DNA from: Planctomyces sp.
Lineage (GTDB): Bacteria > Planctomycetota > Planctomycetia > Planctomycetales > Planctomycetaceae
Direction: 5' to 3'
NCBI GenBank assembly: GCA_016795105.1
Contig: JAEUIH010000006.1
Coordinates: 174,902 to 238,901, forward strand
DNA length: 64,000 nucleotides
In this document: positions 18,595-28,245 of the stretch, piece by piece
Layout of the letters: every line of letters begins with the position of its first letter
Position numbering within the stretch: the stretch's first letter is position 1
Translations under genes and position numbers: made by a program
The notes under the pieces: generated by a model
The model's database searches: none
What the model was told of the DNA's origin: nothing
Seen by the model: only the letters and a program-made list of their open reading frames with translations

Positions 18595-19209
18595 GTGAGA
18601 CACGTTACCGTGCGAAATCGTTCCGTTACATCGAAACTTTGTTTCTTCGGCAAGTCGTGGCGAATTGCGGCCATTGGCAGCGCTGGGATTCTGTTCGGAT
18701 GTGTGACATCGCCCCCGGTAAGTCTCAACGGTCCAAATGCTGTTCAGATTTCTGCTGAACATCGCGATATCATCTGGGAACGGGCAGTTCGAGTGCTCAA
18801 TCGCAACCACTTTCAGGTGATCCGCGAGAGCAAACTCGAGGGTGTGATTGAAACTGAATACCGTGCCGGTGCCAACCTTCTCGAGCCTTGGCATCCTGAT
18901 TCAATTGGCCTCGGAAACCGACTCGAAAGTACATTGCAGTCAATTCGGCGGAGAGTACTGGTATCGGTGCAATCGACGTCTTCGGGGCTGATGACGGTCA
19001 GTGTTCGAGTGGACAAGGAAATCGAAGACCTGCCTGGACTCGCAGCAAACTACGAAGGCGGAGCAACATTCTCCGATTCGCAGCCGTTTCAGCGCGATCT
19101 GACTCAGGTGATTGGTCAGTCTGCACCTTCACGGTGGCTGCCACTCGGACGCGACTCATGGCTGGAAAGACAACTGTTGTCTGAAATTCAGCAAGTTTCA
19201 GGCAGATAG
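18595..19209 (+). CDS. Putative lipoprotein, unknown function
   Basis: A 204-residue protein with a basic N-terminus, a hydrophobic stretch (about residues 24-35) and a lipobox-like LFGC at about residue 36, so it is probably a lipid-anchored cell-envelope protein. The mature part has a helix-strand pattern (AVRVLNRNHFQVIRESKLEG, then beta strands with RVLVSVQSTSSGLMTVSVRV) reminiscent of small envelope lipoproteins, but no family is recognised. The start is a GTG with an AGGA ribosome site at 18584-18587. It converges with the small gene at 19218-19670, with 8 bases between stops. Confidence 0.65.
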   Translation: MRHVTVRNRSVTSKLCFFGKSWRIAAIGSAGILFGCVTSPPVSLNGPNAVQISAEHRDIIWERAVRVLNRNHFQVIRESKLEGVIETEYRAGANLLEPWHPDSIGLGNRLESTLQSIRRRVLVSVQSTSSGLMTVSVRVDKEIEDLPGLAANYEGGATFSDSQPFQRDLTQVIGQSAPSRWLPLGRDSWLERQLLSEIQQVSGR

Positions 19210-19217
19210 CAGTACTG

Positions 19218-19670
19218 CTACTTTGCGGTGTTGACCGTCTTTAGCTCAGCAGCAATTTCTTTGAGTGCCTTAGCAATATCCTGCTCGCGAATCTCAATCG
19301 AGGTTACCAGTTCGGCTCCTTCAGCATCGCCGGCTGTTTGAAGGGATACTGCCGCTGATTTCAGACCAGTCGAGATCAGTCCCATACTGTTCTGAATTCG
19401 ACTTAGCATTGTTTCGAGAGACAGAAACTGCAGGTCCGTGTACTCGGTTGGAAACGAACCAAAATCAATTGGGTGTTCGCGATTGACGAGTACATGGACA
19501 ATTTCCGCGACGTGTTGTCGCTGACGGCTGGCAAGGACCTGAATCTGGTGTTCAACGGACGATGCTTCAAGTCGCACCCATGGAGAACTTTCCGCAACAT
19601 ACTGCAGAAAGCTTCGGGACAGACTGATCAAAACGTTATTGAGAAGGATCTCGTTATCCTGGCAAACCAT
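19218..19670 (-). CDS. Small helical protein of unknown function downstream of nuoN
   Basis: A 150-residue, largely alpha-helical soluble protein with no signal peptide or membrane helix. A His-containing helix (SSVEHQIQVLASRQRQHVAEIVHVL) and Glu-rich C-terminal helices (IEIREQDIAKALKEIAAEL) give it the look of a four-helix bundle, but no metal-site pattern is clear enough to call it ferritin-like. It starts 12 bases after the nuoN stop on the same strand, so it is likely the last gene of the nuo transcript. Whether it has anything to do with complex I is unknown. Confidence 0.6.
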   Translation of the reverse strand: MVCQDNEILLNNVLISLSRSFLQYVAESSPWVRLEASSVEHQIQVLASRQRQHVAEIVHVLVNREHPIDFGSFPTEYTDLQFLSLETMLSRIQNSMGLISTGLKSAAVSLQTAGDAEGAELVTSIEIREQDIAKALKEIAAELKTVNTAK

Positions 19671-19682
19671 AGCAAAGGTCCG

Positions 19683-21323
19683 TTACTTCTGTACGATCGA
19701 CTGTGCAGCAGTGCGTGCGGTATTGGAAAGCCCGGTGGTGATACTTGGCAGAATACCGAGCATCAGCACAAAGAGTGACAACGCAAGAACGTAAGAGCCT
19801 TCCAGAGAGAAGAGCGGCAGCGATACCTTGCGAGCTCCTTCAGGGCGAGGATCGAGAAACATGGTCTTCAGAATTCTGATGTAGTAGAAAAGGCTGAGGA
19901 CAGTATTGAGGCCACCAAATGCAACGACTACATACATAAACCAGTGAGCCTGCCCGGCCTTTAATGCTGCGGCAAAGATCATGAACTTAGCGAAGAAGCC
20001 GCCAAAAGGAGGCAGTCCGACGAGACTGAAGACGCAGATCATCATGGCGATGCACAGGACTGGTGCCTGGCCAATCAGCCCCTTAAAGCTGTCGAGTTCT
20101 TCACTGAAGGTGTAGTTTCGAGCGAGTGCAACGACGGCAAATGCCCCAAGGTTCATAAACAAATAAACCGCGAGATAGTACAGGAGGCCTTCAATGCTCA
20201 TATCAATTTCAGGAGCAAAGTCGGCTGCTCGACCACTGTTCTGCATTACCAGCATGGCGGAGACCGCCATGAGCATGTAGCCAGCGTGAGCAATCGTTGA
20301 GTATGCGAGAAGTCTCTTCAGATTGGACTGGTTATAAGCGGCGAGGTTGCCAAAGGTCGCAGTCACGCAGGCGACGACCCCCAGCGCAATACCGAACGCC
20401 AACATCAGACCTTCGGTTCCGACTCCACCGGACAGAGCAAGACACAGGCGAACAAGCAGAGCAAATGCTCCGGCTTTGGAGGCCACAGACAGGAAACCGG
20501 CTACCTCTGCGGAAGCACCTTCGAACGCGTCAGGGCACCAGAAGTGAAAGGGGACCAGTGACAGTTTAAAGGCCAGACCAACCATAATCAGCATGACAGC
20601 AAGAGCGGCCGTCCGAACTTCCGGATCAGCAAGTCCGCCCGAACCACCGGCGGCTGCGAGGGAGAGACGTTCAGACAGGAGAGACATATCTCCAGTACCA
20701 AGAACGCCGGCCAGAAGGCTGATTCCATAGATCATTACACCGGCCGCACCGGCTCCATAAACCACATATTTCAATGCCGCTTCGCTGCTGGCTTTTCGAC
20801 CCTTCAGAAATCCAACCATAGCGTAGCTCGGAACACTCGCCATTTCGACGCCAATGAACAGCATCAGAAGGTTGTTGGCACTTGCCATGATCATCATGCC
20901 GATGGTTGCCCCGAACAGCAAAGAATAGAAGTCGGGACCATCTTCATGGTCAGGGATTCCGGTCAGGGCTGTCAACGCAATAGTCAGCAGAAGGAACAAG
21001 GCGAGGAACGCTCGAAAGTAGACTGAGAACTGATCCTGAACAAGCAATCCTGTGAATGTGACGAGTGGTTCAGTTGATGCCGGGGGTGCCTGAGAAAGTT
21101 CAGCGAACTGCTGCCAACTGCAGAAGAGTGCAGCGAAAGCGCCGAGCACCCCAATGAGGTACGCAGGAACCCACCGGTCGACAGAAAGAAGGCGCAGGAG
21201 AAGCATCAGGACGATCGTTCCGCTCAGGCACAGCTCGGCGCTGAACCACGGTAACGAGAGCGATGTCGTTTCAAGAATCAGATCGTCTATGAGCTTCGAG
21301 AACACCATTGGGATTCTTGCCAA
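19683..21323 (-). CDS. nuoN: NADH-quinone oxidoreductase subunit N
   Basis: A 546-residue antiporter-like membrane subunit of respiratory complex I, one of the three proton-pumping subunits with NuoL and NuoM. About 14 helices are visible, with family blocks such as LLMLFIGVEMASVPSYAMVG (conserved Glu in helix 5), FHFWCPDAFEGASAEVAGFL and NLKRLLAYSTIAHAGYMLM. It is longer than E. coli NuoN (485) mainly from loop segments such as residues 340-360 and 220-240 (Gly-rich). It lies at the 3' end of the nuoH-J-K-L-M-N order, 61 bases after nuoM. Confidence 0.95.
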   Translation of the reverse strand: MARIPMVFSKLIDDLILETTSLSLPWFSAELCLSGTIVLMLLLRLLSVDRWVPAYLIGVLGAFAALFCSWQQFAELSQAPPASTEPLVTFTGLLVQDQFSVYFRAFLALFLLLTIALTALTGIPDHEDGPDFYSLLFGATIGMMIMASANNLLMLFIGVEMASVPSYAMVGFLKGRKASSEAALKYVVYGAGAAGVMIYGISLLAGVLGTGDMSLLSERLSLAAAGGSGGLADPEVRTAALAVMLIMVGLAFKLSLVPFHFWCPDAFEGASAEVAGFLSVASKAGAFALLVRLCLALSGGVGTEGLMLAFGIALGVVACVTATFGNLAAYNQSNLKRLLAYSTIAHAGYMLMAVSAMLVMQNSGRAADFAPEIDMSIEGLLYYLAVYLFMNLGAFAVVALARNYTFSEELDSFKGLIGQAPVLCIAMMICVFSLVGLPPFGGFFAKFMIFAAALKAGQAHWFMYVVVAFGGLNTVLSLFYYIRILKTMFLDPRPEGARKVSLPLFSLEGSYVLALSLFVLMLGILPSITTGLSNTARTAAQSIVQK

Positions 21324-21384
21324 ACAGGGTAGATATAGACTTTGTCAGACTTCGGTAGAGAAACTCGATAAAGCAGAACGCGTG

Positions 21385-23001
21385 TTAGCGTTGTGCCTGT
21401 GACTGATTCACGGTTGTAGCCGCCTTCTGATAACCGGTCTTCAATGACTCGACAAGCTCGGTGGTTGACGTGCTCATCACATCAAACATCACCCGCGGGT
21501 AAACTCCAAGGACAATTGCCAGTGCGAGCAGAGTACCCGCGATCGCGACTTCTCGACCATTGATCGGGGTGATGTCTTCGGCGTGAGGTCCCTTGTATTC
21601 GGCTCCGAGGTAGACTCGCTGCATTGCCCAGAGAATATAGCCCGCGGTGAGAATTACGCCAGATGCGGCGATGATTGCCAGCAGAGGACTGTAGTTCCAG
21701 GTGCTGATGACAACAAAAACTTCGCCGATGAAGCCGCACAGGCCCGGGAGTCCGAGTCCGGCAAAAAACAGGCCGGCTGAGAGTCCACCGTAAAGTGGCA
21801 TCTTTGCCATCAGGCCACCGAATCGATTGAGATCGCGATGATGCACACGGTCATAGATGACGCCCACCATAAAGAACATGCCAGCTGAGGAGATGCCGTG
21901 AGCAATCATCTGGAACATTGCTCCGTTCATACCCATCAACCAGAAATCACCACCGATGGTAGCTCCTGTTCCTTCATTAATCTTCCAGACGGCGAGACCG
22001 AGCAGCACATATCCCATATGGCTCACAGAGCTATATGCCACGAGCCGTTTGAAGTCGGTTTGAGCGAGAGCTGCAAACGCACCATAGATGATGCTGATTA
22101 CACCGATGGCGACCAGTGCATATGCAGCGTATTGAGCACCGTACGGGCAAAGTGGGAACGCAATTCGAATAATGCCATAACCACCCATCTTCAGGAGAAC
22201 ACCAGCAAGGATCATACTGATTGGTGTCGGAGCTTCAACGTGTGCATCCGGAAGCCAGGTGTGCACCGGGAATGCAGGCAGCTTGATCGCAAATCCGATG
22301 AACAACAGAATAAATGCGGTGATCTGCAGGGAAGGTGTCAGAGTTGTTGCGAGTTTGGCATCTGCTGCACCTGCGGCGACTTTCGCCAACTCGACCAGGT
22401 TGAAACTCTCGACGGTTGCTCCGGTGTCGAAGTAGAACATCAGCATGGCGATCAACATCAGCACGCTGCCTGCCAGGGTATACAGGAAGAACTTGATGGC
22501 AGCGTATTCTTTTCGGGGACCACCCCAGACACCGATCAGGAAGTACATCGGAAGGAGCATGACTTCCCAGAACACATAGAACAGAAAGAAGTCGATCGAC
22601 AGAAATACGCCCATCATTCCGCTTTCAAGCAGCAGGAAGAGGACCATATATCCTTTGACGTGCTTTGTGATGCTCCATGATGCCGCCATCGACAGCATAC
22701 TGATCAGACCGGTGAGGAGAACAAGTGGCAGGCTGATGCCATCGACACCAAGTCGATACCAGACATTCCACGTTGGAATCCATTCTGCTGCCACGTTCAT
22801 CTGAAGTCCGGGCACTGCTGGATCAAACTGCATCCACAGCGCGAGGGTCAGGCCGAATGTGATGATGGTCGCACCCAGTGACCAGAATCTGATGACCTCG
22901 ACATTTCGACTGTCGAAGAAGGCCAGCAAAAATGCGGCGACTGCGGGAACGAAGATAATAGCGCTGAGCAGGAATTCAGGATTCATCGCTGACTCAAACA
23001 A
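21385..23001 (-). CDS. nuoM: NADH-quinone oxidoreductase subunit M
   Basis: A 538-residue antiporter-like subunit of complex I in the cytoplasmic membrane. The blocks FLFYVFWEVMLLPMYFLIGV (conserved Glu), PAFPVHTWLPDAHVEAPTP (the classic NuoM signature) and FKRLVAYSSVSHMGYVLLGL are present. About 14 helices are seen and the length is close to the family norm (E. coli 509). An in-frame ATG at 22986 (MNPEFLLS) is an equally good start. The gap to nuoL upstream is 95 bases, the widest in the cluster. Confidence 0.96.
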   Translation of the reverse strand: MFESAMNPEFLLSAIIFVPAVAAFLLAFFDSRNVEVIRFWSLGATIITFGLTLALWMQFDPAVPGLQMNVAAEWIPTWNVWYRLGVDGISLPLVLLTGLISMLSMAASWSITKHVKGYMVLFLLLESGMMGVFLSIDFFLFYVFWEVMLLPMYFLIGVWGGPRKEYAAIKFFLYTLAGSVLMLIAMLMFYFDTGATVESFNLVELAKVAAGAADAKLATTLTPSLQITAFILLFIGFAIKLPAFPVHTWLPDAHVEAPTPISMILAGVLLKMGGYGIIRIAFPLCPYGAQYAAYALVAIGVISIIYGAFAALAQTDFKRLVAYSSVSHMGYVLLGLAVWKINEGTGATIGGDFWLMGMNGAMFQMIAHGISSAGMFFMVGVIYDRVHHRDLNRFGGLMAKMPLYGGLSAGLFFAGLGLPGLCGFIGEVFVVISTWNYSPLLAIIAASGVILTAGYILWAMQRVYLGAEYKGPHAEDITPINGREVAIAGTLLALAIVLGVYPRVMFDVMSTSTTELVESLKTGYQKAATTVNQSQAQR

Positions 23002-23096
23002 ACCAAATGGACAAGGTTGGAAATTTCATCTCCTGCGGGCTGTAACTTTTGATCGAGATCAAAGCCCGACAGGCACATTCAGGTACATAATGACTG

Positions 23097-25463
23097 TTAG
23101 CGAGGGAAGGTCGCGAACAGCACTGCAAACAGGGTCACAACACCCACCACGATAAACATGACGTACTGGCGAAGTTTACCCGTCTGCACAACTTTCAGGG
23201 AATCACCTACTGACCAGGTCGCCCGAGACAGCAGATTCACAAATCCGTCAACAAGCTTCTCGTCGAAAAGTCGATCCCATTTCGCAACGATCACGCAGGT
23301 GCGGGCTGCACCATGCAGGATCTCGTCAAACAGGGATTTGTCGACCCACGCACAGAACTTGCCAACGATGTGTGCTGGTTTCATAAATAGTGCATCGTAG
23401 AGTTCGTCAAAGTGCCACTTATTCCACAGGAAGCTGTGGAGACCTGAAAGGTGACGTTTGACTTCAGCAAGGTTGACGAGCGTTGTACCGTAGAGGACGT
23501 AAGCAATCACCGTACCTGACACCGCAGCAAACAGGGCGAGCGCACCAGCTTTGCTGTGAACGTCATGGATTGCGGAGTGCCCAGGCAGAGTGAGGCCGCT
23601 GACCGACTGAGTCGATGCAATGCCTGCTGCGACGTGCGTCGGTTCGTCACCAGTGATCAATTGGTACAACGGACCGTCTTCGCCACCAACGGCACAGAAC
23701 GCCGCGAAAACCGACAATACCAGCAGGGGTACAGTCATGATCCACGGTGATTCGTGGCAGTGGTCATAGACATGCATGTCGCGTGGTTTTCCGAGGAATG
23801 TAAAGAACCACAGTCGAAACATGTAGAACGCCGTGATGCCTGCTGTGATTAATGGCATGATGAACAGCAGGAAGTGCCCCGGATTTGCATCACTGAAAGC
23901 CAGTGCGCTGGCAACGACGGCGTCTTTTGAATGAAACCCTGAGAAGGCGATAACACCTGGGATCGCAAGGCCTGCGATAGCGATCACGCCTACCAACATC
24001 GTGAATGCAGTGATGGGCATCTTCTTCCAAAGGCCGCCCATCTTTGTCATTTCCTGCTCATGGTGGCATCCGTAGATGACGCTGCCAGAGCAGAGGAACA
24101 TCAGAGACTTGAAGAAAGCATGAGTGATCAGGTGAAACAGTCCTGCGCCCCACCCGAAAACGCCGAGACCCAGCATCATGTATCCGAGCTGACTGATTGT
24201 AGAGTAGGCCAGAACCTTCTTGATATCGGTTGCGACAATTGCGATCGTTGCTGCAACGAACAGTGTAATGCAGCCCACATATGCAATCGTGAGGAGTACT
24301 TCCTGCACAAACATCGGATAAAATCGGCCAACAAGATACACACCGGCGGCAACCATGGTGGCTGAATGCACCAACGCGGACACCGGAGTCGGACCTTCCA
24401 TCGCGTCCGGAAGCCATGTCTGCAGAGGAAACTGAGCGCTTTTCCCAATACATCCCGCAAACACACCAAGTCCCGCGACAACAAGCAGCGAGTATGGGAT
24501 CGTCCGGGATTGACCGGCCCCATCAACAGCAGGGGTCCCGTCGACCGTTGTGATTGCGACATCGCCGGTAACCGGATCCGTCAGCAGAGTCCCCGCGGCA
24601 TCTCGGTGGATCATTCCAAACAGTCCTGGGTCTGTGATTACACCATCTGCGTTGGATGTCGGTCCGAACTGAAATGTACCGAAGTAAGTCCAGATCACCA
24701 TGAGTCCGATCAGGAAGCCAAAGTCTCCGACTCGGTTCATGATAAACGCTTTGTTTGCAGCATTACTGGCTGACTTGCGTTCGGTGTAGAAGCCAATGAG
24801 CAGGAAGCTGCAAATCCCGACCAGTTCCCAGAAGATGAAGACCTGGAAGATATTGCCGGCCAGAACCAGTCCAAGCATTGAAAAGCAGAACAGCGACAAA
24901 AATGCAAAGAAGCGATAGAAACGTCCAGGCCGATGGACGTGGTGCCCGTTTGACAGATGAGCGTGGTGATCAACGTATTCTTCGGTCAGTTCTTCGCTCA
25001 TATAACCGATCGCGAACAAGTGAATGCAGGTCGCGATCAAAGTGACCATCGTGAACATCGTCAGAGTCAGACTGTCGATGTAGTAATCCAGGGACACATT
25101 GAGACTGCCAAATTTGCCGAGGCTGTAGAGGGTGCCGGAGTAAACGGTCTGTTTCGAATGAGCTGTGTCAGCGCTGTCAGCTGCTTCCGAGTGACCAGGC
25201 TCAGGATGAGCTGCTTCAGTATGAGCCGCATCCGCATGGCCGTGGCCGTCGGATTCGAGGACGGTCCAGCCATTGGAATTGCCCCAAAGGACAAGTGCGG
25301 AAGCACTGCAGAGGAAGCCGGTTCCAATGCAGGCAACAGCGATCCAGGCAGCGGTCTTGCTGGTTCTTTTACCCCAGAAGCCACCGAAGATTTCGATTGC
25401 AAAGCCGGCCAAAGGCAGCAGCCATGCAACCATCAACAGGTTTCTCAGCGTTTCGCCGACCAT
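23097..25463 (-). CDS. nuoL: NADH-quinone oxidoreductase subunit L, with His-rich insertion
   Basis: A 788-residue proton-pumping subunit of complex I, much longer than E. coli NuoL (613). Core blocks are normal: FIFWELVGICSFLLIGFY, SAQFPLQTWLPDAMEGPTPV and KKVLAYSTISQLGYMMLGLG. Extra length comes from a loop after the second helix rich in His, Ala, Asp and Glu (about residues 72-104), a second His-rich stretch (YVDHHAHLSNGHHVHRP), an insertion near residues 280-320 (DPGLFGMIHRDAAG onward) and an extended C-terminal region that should include the long lateral helix. The gene lies between nuoK (47-base gap) and nuoM. Confidence 0.95.
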   Translation of the reverse strand: MVGETLRNLLMVAWLLPLAGFAIEIFGGFWGKRTSKTAAWIAVACIGTGFLCSASALVLWGNSNGWTVLESDGHGHADAAHTEAAHPEPGHSEAADSADTAHSKQTVYSGTLYSLGKFGSLNVSLDYYIDSLTLTMFTMVTLIATCIHLFAIGYMSEELTEEYVDHHAHLSNGHHVHRPGRFYRFFAFLSLFCFSMLGLVLAGNIFQVFIFWELVGICSFLLIGFYTERKSASNAANKAFIMNRVGDFGFLIGLMVIWTYFGTFQFGPTSNADGVITDPGLFGMIHRDAAGTLLTDPVTGDVAITTVDGTPAVDGAGQSRTIPYSLLVVAGLGVFAGCIGKSAQFPLQTWLPDAMEGPTPVSALVHSATMVAAGVYLVGRFYPMFVQEVLLTIAYVGCITLFVAATIAIVATDIKKVLAYSTISQLGYMMLGLGVFGWGAGLFHLITHAFFKSLMFLCSGSVIYGCHHEQEMTKMGGLWKKMPITAFTMLVGVIAIAGLAIPGVIAFSGFHSKDAVVASALAFSDANPGHFLLFIMPLITAGITAFYMFRLWFFTFLGKPRDMHVYDHCHESPWIMTVPLLVLSVFAAFCAVGGEDGPLYQLITGDEPTHVAAGIASTQSVSGLTLPGHSAIHDVHSKAGALALFAAVSGTVIAYVLYGTTLVNLAEVKRHLSGLHSFLWNKWHFDELYDALFMKPAHIVGKFCAWVDKSLFDEILHGAARTCVIVAKWDRLFDEKLVDGFVNLLSRATWSVGDSLKVVQTGKLRQYVMFIVVGVVTLFAVLFATFPR

Positions 25464-25510
25464 GGTTCATCCAGAAGGAAAACGAAGATTCCAGAAATTG
25501 AAGTGGAGAT

Positions 25511-25834
25511 TCAACCCTTGAGTTTGTTGGCTCGGTCCACGTCAATCGTGAGATGGTTATTGTAAAAGTTCAGAGCAATCGCCAGAGCAACAGCGGCTTC
25601 CGCAGCTGCAAGAACGATGATAAACAGCGAAAAAATCTGGCCATCGAGACCAAGTTTGGTGTAACGGGAGAAAGCGACAAAGTTGACGTTGGCGCCGTTC
25701 AATACCAGTTCAACGCCCATCAGTACCCCGATTCCGTTTCGCTTGGTTGCCATGCAGATGACACCGCAGACAAACAGAACGGCTCCAACCATTAGATAGG
25801 AATGAAGTTCGGCTGCCATAGCTGAAATAACCAA
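25511..25834 (-). CDS. nuoK: NADH-quinone oxidoreductase subunit K
   Basis: A 107-residue, three-helix membrane subunit of complex I. The family block VLMGVELVLNGANVNFVAF carries the conserved membrane Glu of helix 2, and the second conserved Glu lies in VLAAAEAAVALAIAL. Length matches E. coli NuoK (100). It is flanked by nuoJ (51-base gap) and nuoL in the standard order. An in-frame ATG at 25819 is an alternative start. Confidence 0.95.
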   Translation of the reverse strand: MVISAMAAELHSYLMVGAVLFVCGVICMATKRNGIGVLMGVELVLNGANVNFVAFSRYTKLGLDGQIFSLFIIVLAAAEAAVALAIALNFYNNHLTIDVDRANKLKG

Positions 25835-25885
25835 CGAGCTTTCAGGGGTGATTCGAAACGAACAAAAACCGGAAGAGACGAGTCT

Positions 25886-26494
25886 TCAGCTGGCTGATGC
25901 CTGCTGAGTTCTCTTCGCCCTCGCGAGGTAGGCCGCACCAATCAGTACGACCAGCAAATGCACGGAAACAATTTCAAAGGGCAGGAGGTATCCGGTGCTG
26001 GGTTGATCACCGTCTCCTCCACCCGAGAGATCTTTATCAGGTCTCAATCCGAGAAGGCTGAGACCCACGGGGCGGAGAGTCTGTCCGTCCGCTCCGCTTC
26101 GATTATCGAGAGGACTGTCCGTTGCCACTGCATCTCCGGGTGTTGACTTCCAGTCGACTCCCGAAATGGATGCATAGACGATAAACAGAAACAGAAGGCC
26201 AATCATGCCAGCGATAATCGTTTCGCCGGGGGATGTTTCGATCTTGAGGTAGGGGCCGCTGGCTGTCAGCATCACACCGAACACCAGAAGTACAAGAGTA
26301 CCTCCGACATAGATCAGCAGCTGAGCTGCCCCGACGAAGTCAGCATCTGCCAGAAAGAACAGTGCAGCCGTACTGCCAAGGCTGATAATCAGCCAGAAGG
26401 CCATCCGGACAACCGTTTGACTGATAACGACAGCAACTGCGGACAAGCAGGTTGCCAGAGCAAAGAATGTGAAGAGAAGTGAATGACCGCTCAT
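25886..26494 (-). CDS. nuoJ: NADH-quinone oxidoreductase subunit J
   Basis: A 202-residue membrane subunit of complex I with five helices. The signature AAQLLIYVGGTLVLLVFGVM identifies it (helix 3 with its pi-bulge region). A hydrophilic, Gly/Asp-rich insertion (about residues 115-160, with GADGQTLRPVG and SGGGDGDQPS) separates helices 4 and 5. It overlaps the nuoH stop by 4 bases, so the two are translationally coupled; nuoI, which sits between H and J in the usual 13- or 14-gene operon, is absent. Confidence 0.94.
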   Translation of the reverse strand: MSGHSLLFTFFALATCLSAVAVVISQTVVRMAFWLIISLGSTAALFFLADADFVGAAQLLIYVGGTLVLLVFGVMLTASGPYLKIETSPGETIIAGMIGLLFLFIVYASISGVDWKSTPGDAVATDSPLDNRSGADGQTLRPVGLSLLGLRPDKDLSGGGDGDQPSTGYLLPFEIVSVHLLVVLIGAAYLARAKRTQQASAS

Positions 26495-27918
26495 TGCTGA
26501 ACCTCTTTCTTCGTTGCCCCGGCGAGTACTTCGCTGCTGGCTGCATTCACGGACCCGGAGGAATCACGTCCCGATTCTGGTTCAACCGCTGCGGACTCAG
26601 GTGCATGAGATGGCACCGCTTCAGCAGGAGCTTCAGGTGTTTCTGGTTTAAGATCCTCAGGTTCTGCGGCTTGAGGGGAAGGAACAGCAGCGACATCTGA
26701 TTTGTCTCGTTCTGCTCGCAGTTCGACAACAGACGACGACAGACGATCGCCAACAGGAGCAGTCCATGTTGTGCGTCCGGTCCTGAGTTGAAGGGCCAAT
26801 GGCCAAACGGTTGCTCCCAGGAAGAGGAAGCAGCTGATTGGAACCAGGTACTTCAGACAGGTTGTCATCACCTGGTCGATTCGGAGTCGAGGCAGAGTCC
26901 AGCGGAGCCAGACCTGTACAAAGACACCAAAGCTGGCTTTTGAAGCGAAAATCACAGCGCCGAGCACATTTGCCAGATAACCGGCAGCCCATGACCCTTC
27001 ACCGGAAAGACTTGAAGCTCGCCATGAGTAGAGCAGATCGTCCAATGGGCCAATTCCGGAATTCCAGCCACCCAGAAACAGTACAGCGGCAACTCCGCAG
27101 ACTGCGAACATGCTGGCGTATTCACCCATAAAGAAGAACGACCAACGCATTCCGCTATATTCTGTGTGGAAACCGCCGACAAGCTCACTTTCGGCCTCCG
27201 CAAGGTCAAACGGAGCTCGCTTACAACTGGCGGTTGCTACCACGAAGTACACGAAGAAGGCAATGAACGTGAATGGATCGTGAAACATGAACCAGTTCGA
27301 CAGCCATCCTCGCTGCATCCCCCCGATTTCACCAAGATTGAGGCTTCCGGCAGAGATCACAGGGATTAGAGCACATAGTGCCAGGGGAATTTCATAGCTC
27401 ACCATCTGAGCGGCTTCTCGCATGCCTCCAAAAAGTGACCATTTGGATCCGCTGGAATAGCCAGCCATGATGATGCCAAAGACTTCAAGGGACAGGATGG
27501 CGAGGAGAATAAACAGACCACAATCTGCAGCCACAGCAACCCATGTGTGACTAAAGGGCAGGACCATGAAGGCAGCAAACGATGAAACGCACACGATATA
27601 CGGAGCAGACCGGAACAGCATCGAATCCGCCGCAGGTGGGCAGAGGTCTTCTTTTTGAATCAGCTTGATGCCGTCAGCAAGGGATTGCAGCCATCCGAAC
27701 AGACCACCGACACGAGTCGGGCCAAGTCGGTCCTGAATACGACCGGATACTTTTCGTTCAAGCCAGATAAAGGCAAACGGTGAGATCGCGAAGATATGAA
27801 TCAGCAACAATGCATGGATCACTGCTGCGACAACGATTCCGTAACCGTTCAGCCATGTGAGCGGCCAGGCGTCTGTTGAATCAATAAATTCAGCGATAGA
27901 CTGCGCTGCGAGCAACAT
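26491..27918 (-). CDS. nuoH: NADH-quinone oxidoreductase subunit H, with long C-terminal tail
   Basis: A 475-residue membrane subunit of complex I (E. coli 325) that lines the quinone chamber. Diagnostic blocks: FAFIWLERKVSGRIQDRLGP, LADGIKLIQKEDL, CKRAPFDLAEAESELVGGFH and EYSGMRWSFFFMGEY. After the last helix (ending near WPLALQLR) there is an extra tail of about 100 residues rich in Pro, Ala and Glu (PETPEAPAEAVPSHAPESAA), which is not part of the normal fold. The ATG at 27918 (MLLAAQSIAEF) is chosen over an in-frame ATG at 27987 whose extra residues look unrelated. It is the first gene of the leftward nuo cluster; the divergent mnmA lies upstream, so nuoA-G and nuoI must be elsewhere. Confidence 0.94.
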   Translation of the reverse strand: MLLAAQSIAEFIDSTDAWPLTWLNGYGIVVAAVIHALLLIHIFAISPFAFIWLERKVSGRIQDRLGPTRVGGLFGWLQSLADGIKLIQKEDLCPPAADSMLFRSAPYIVCVSSFAAFMVLPFSHTWVAVAADCGLFILLAILSLEVFGIIMAGYSSGSKWSLFGGMREAAQMVSYEIPLALCALIPVISAGSLNLGEIGGMQRGWLSNWFMFHDPFTFIAFFVYFVVATASCKRAPFDLAEAESELVGGFHTEYSGMRWSFFFMGEYASMFAVCGVAAVLFLGGWNSGIGPLDDLLYSWRASSLSGEGSWAAGYLANVLGAVIFASKASFGVFVQVWLRWTLPRLRIDQVMTTCLKYLVPISCFLFLGATVWPLALQLRTGRTTWTAPVGDRLSSSVVELRAERDKSDVAAVPSPQAAEPEDLKPETPEAPAEAVPSHAPESAAVEPESGRDSSGSVNAASSEVLAGATKKEVQQ

Positions 27919-28245
27919 ACGGGTGGTGCACCGATAAGCAGGCGATGGTATTGACTTGAGGGCAAAAGTGGCTGGGGAATATGACAAACTGCACTTGTGT
28001 TGGCAACCAACCGCGACATGGTTTCACCGGTCGGCCCACCGATCAACGCGTTCGTGCTCGGAATGGAGACGCGTTTCTCAGCCCTGGGAATGTGGGTTGG
28101 TGTTTTCTGACGAGATGGGCGATCTGAGTCAGGCTTGACGAGTGAGTGATTTGGTAAGATGCGATTGGGGTCGGGCGCATGTTGGTTCGAAATGCTGTCA
28201 CTGGTGCCCGTGAATCTGCACATCCTCGGAATTAGGTGGCTAGAG

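Noticed and set aside
21898..22680. 260-codon frame antisense to nuoM
   Set aside because: Shadow of the conserved nuoM frame; Cys/His-rich peptide without a domain.
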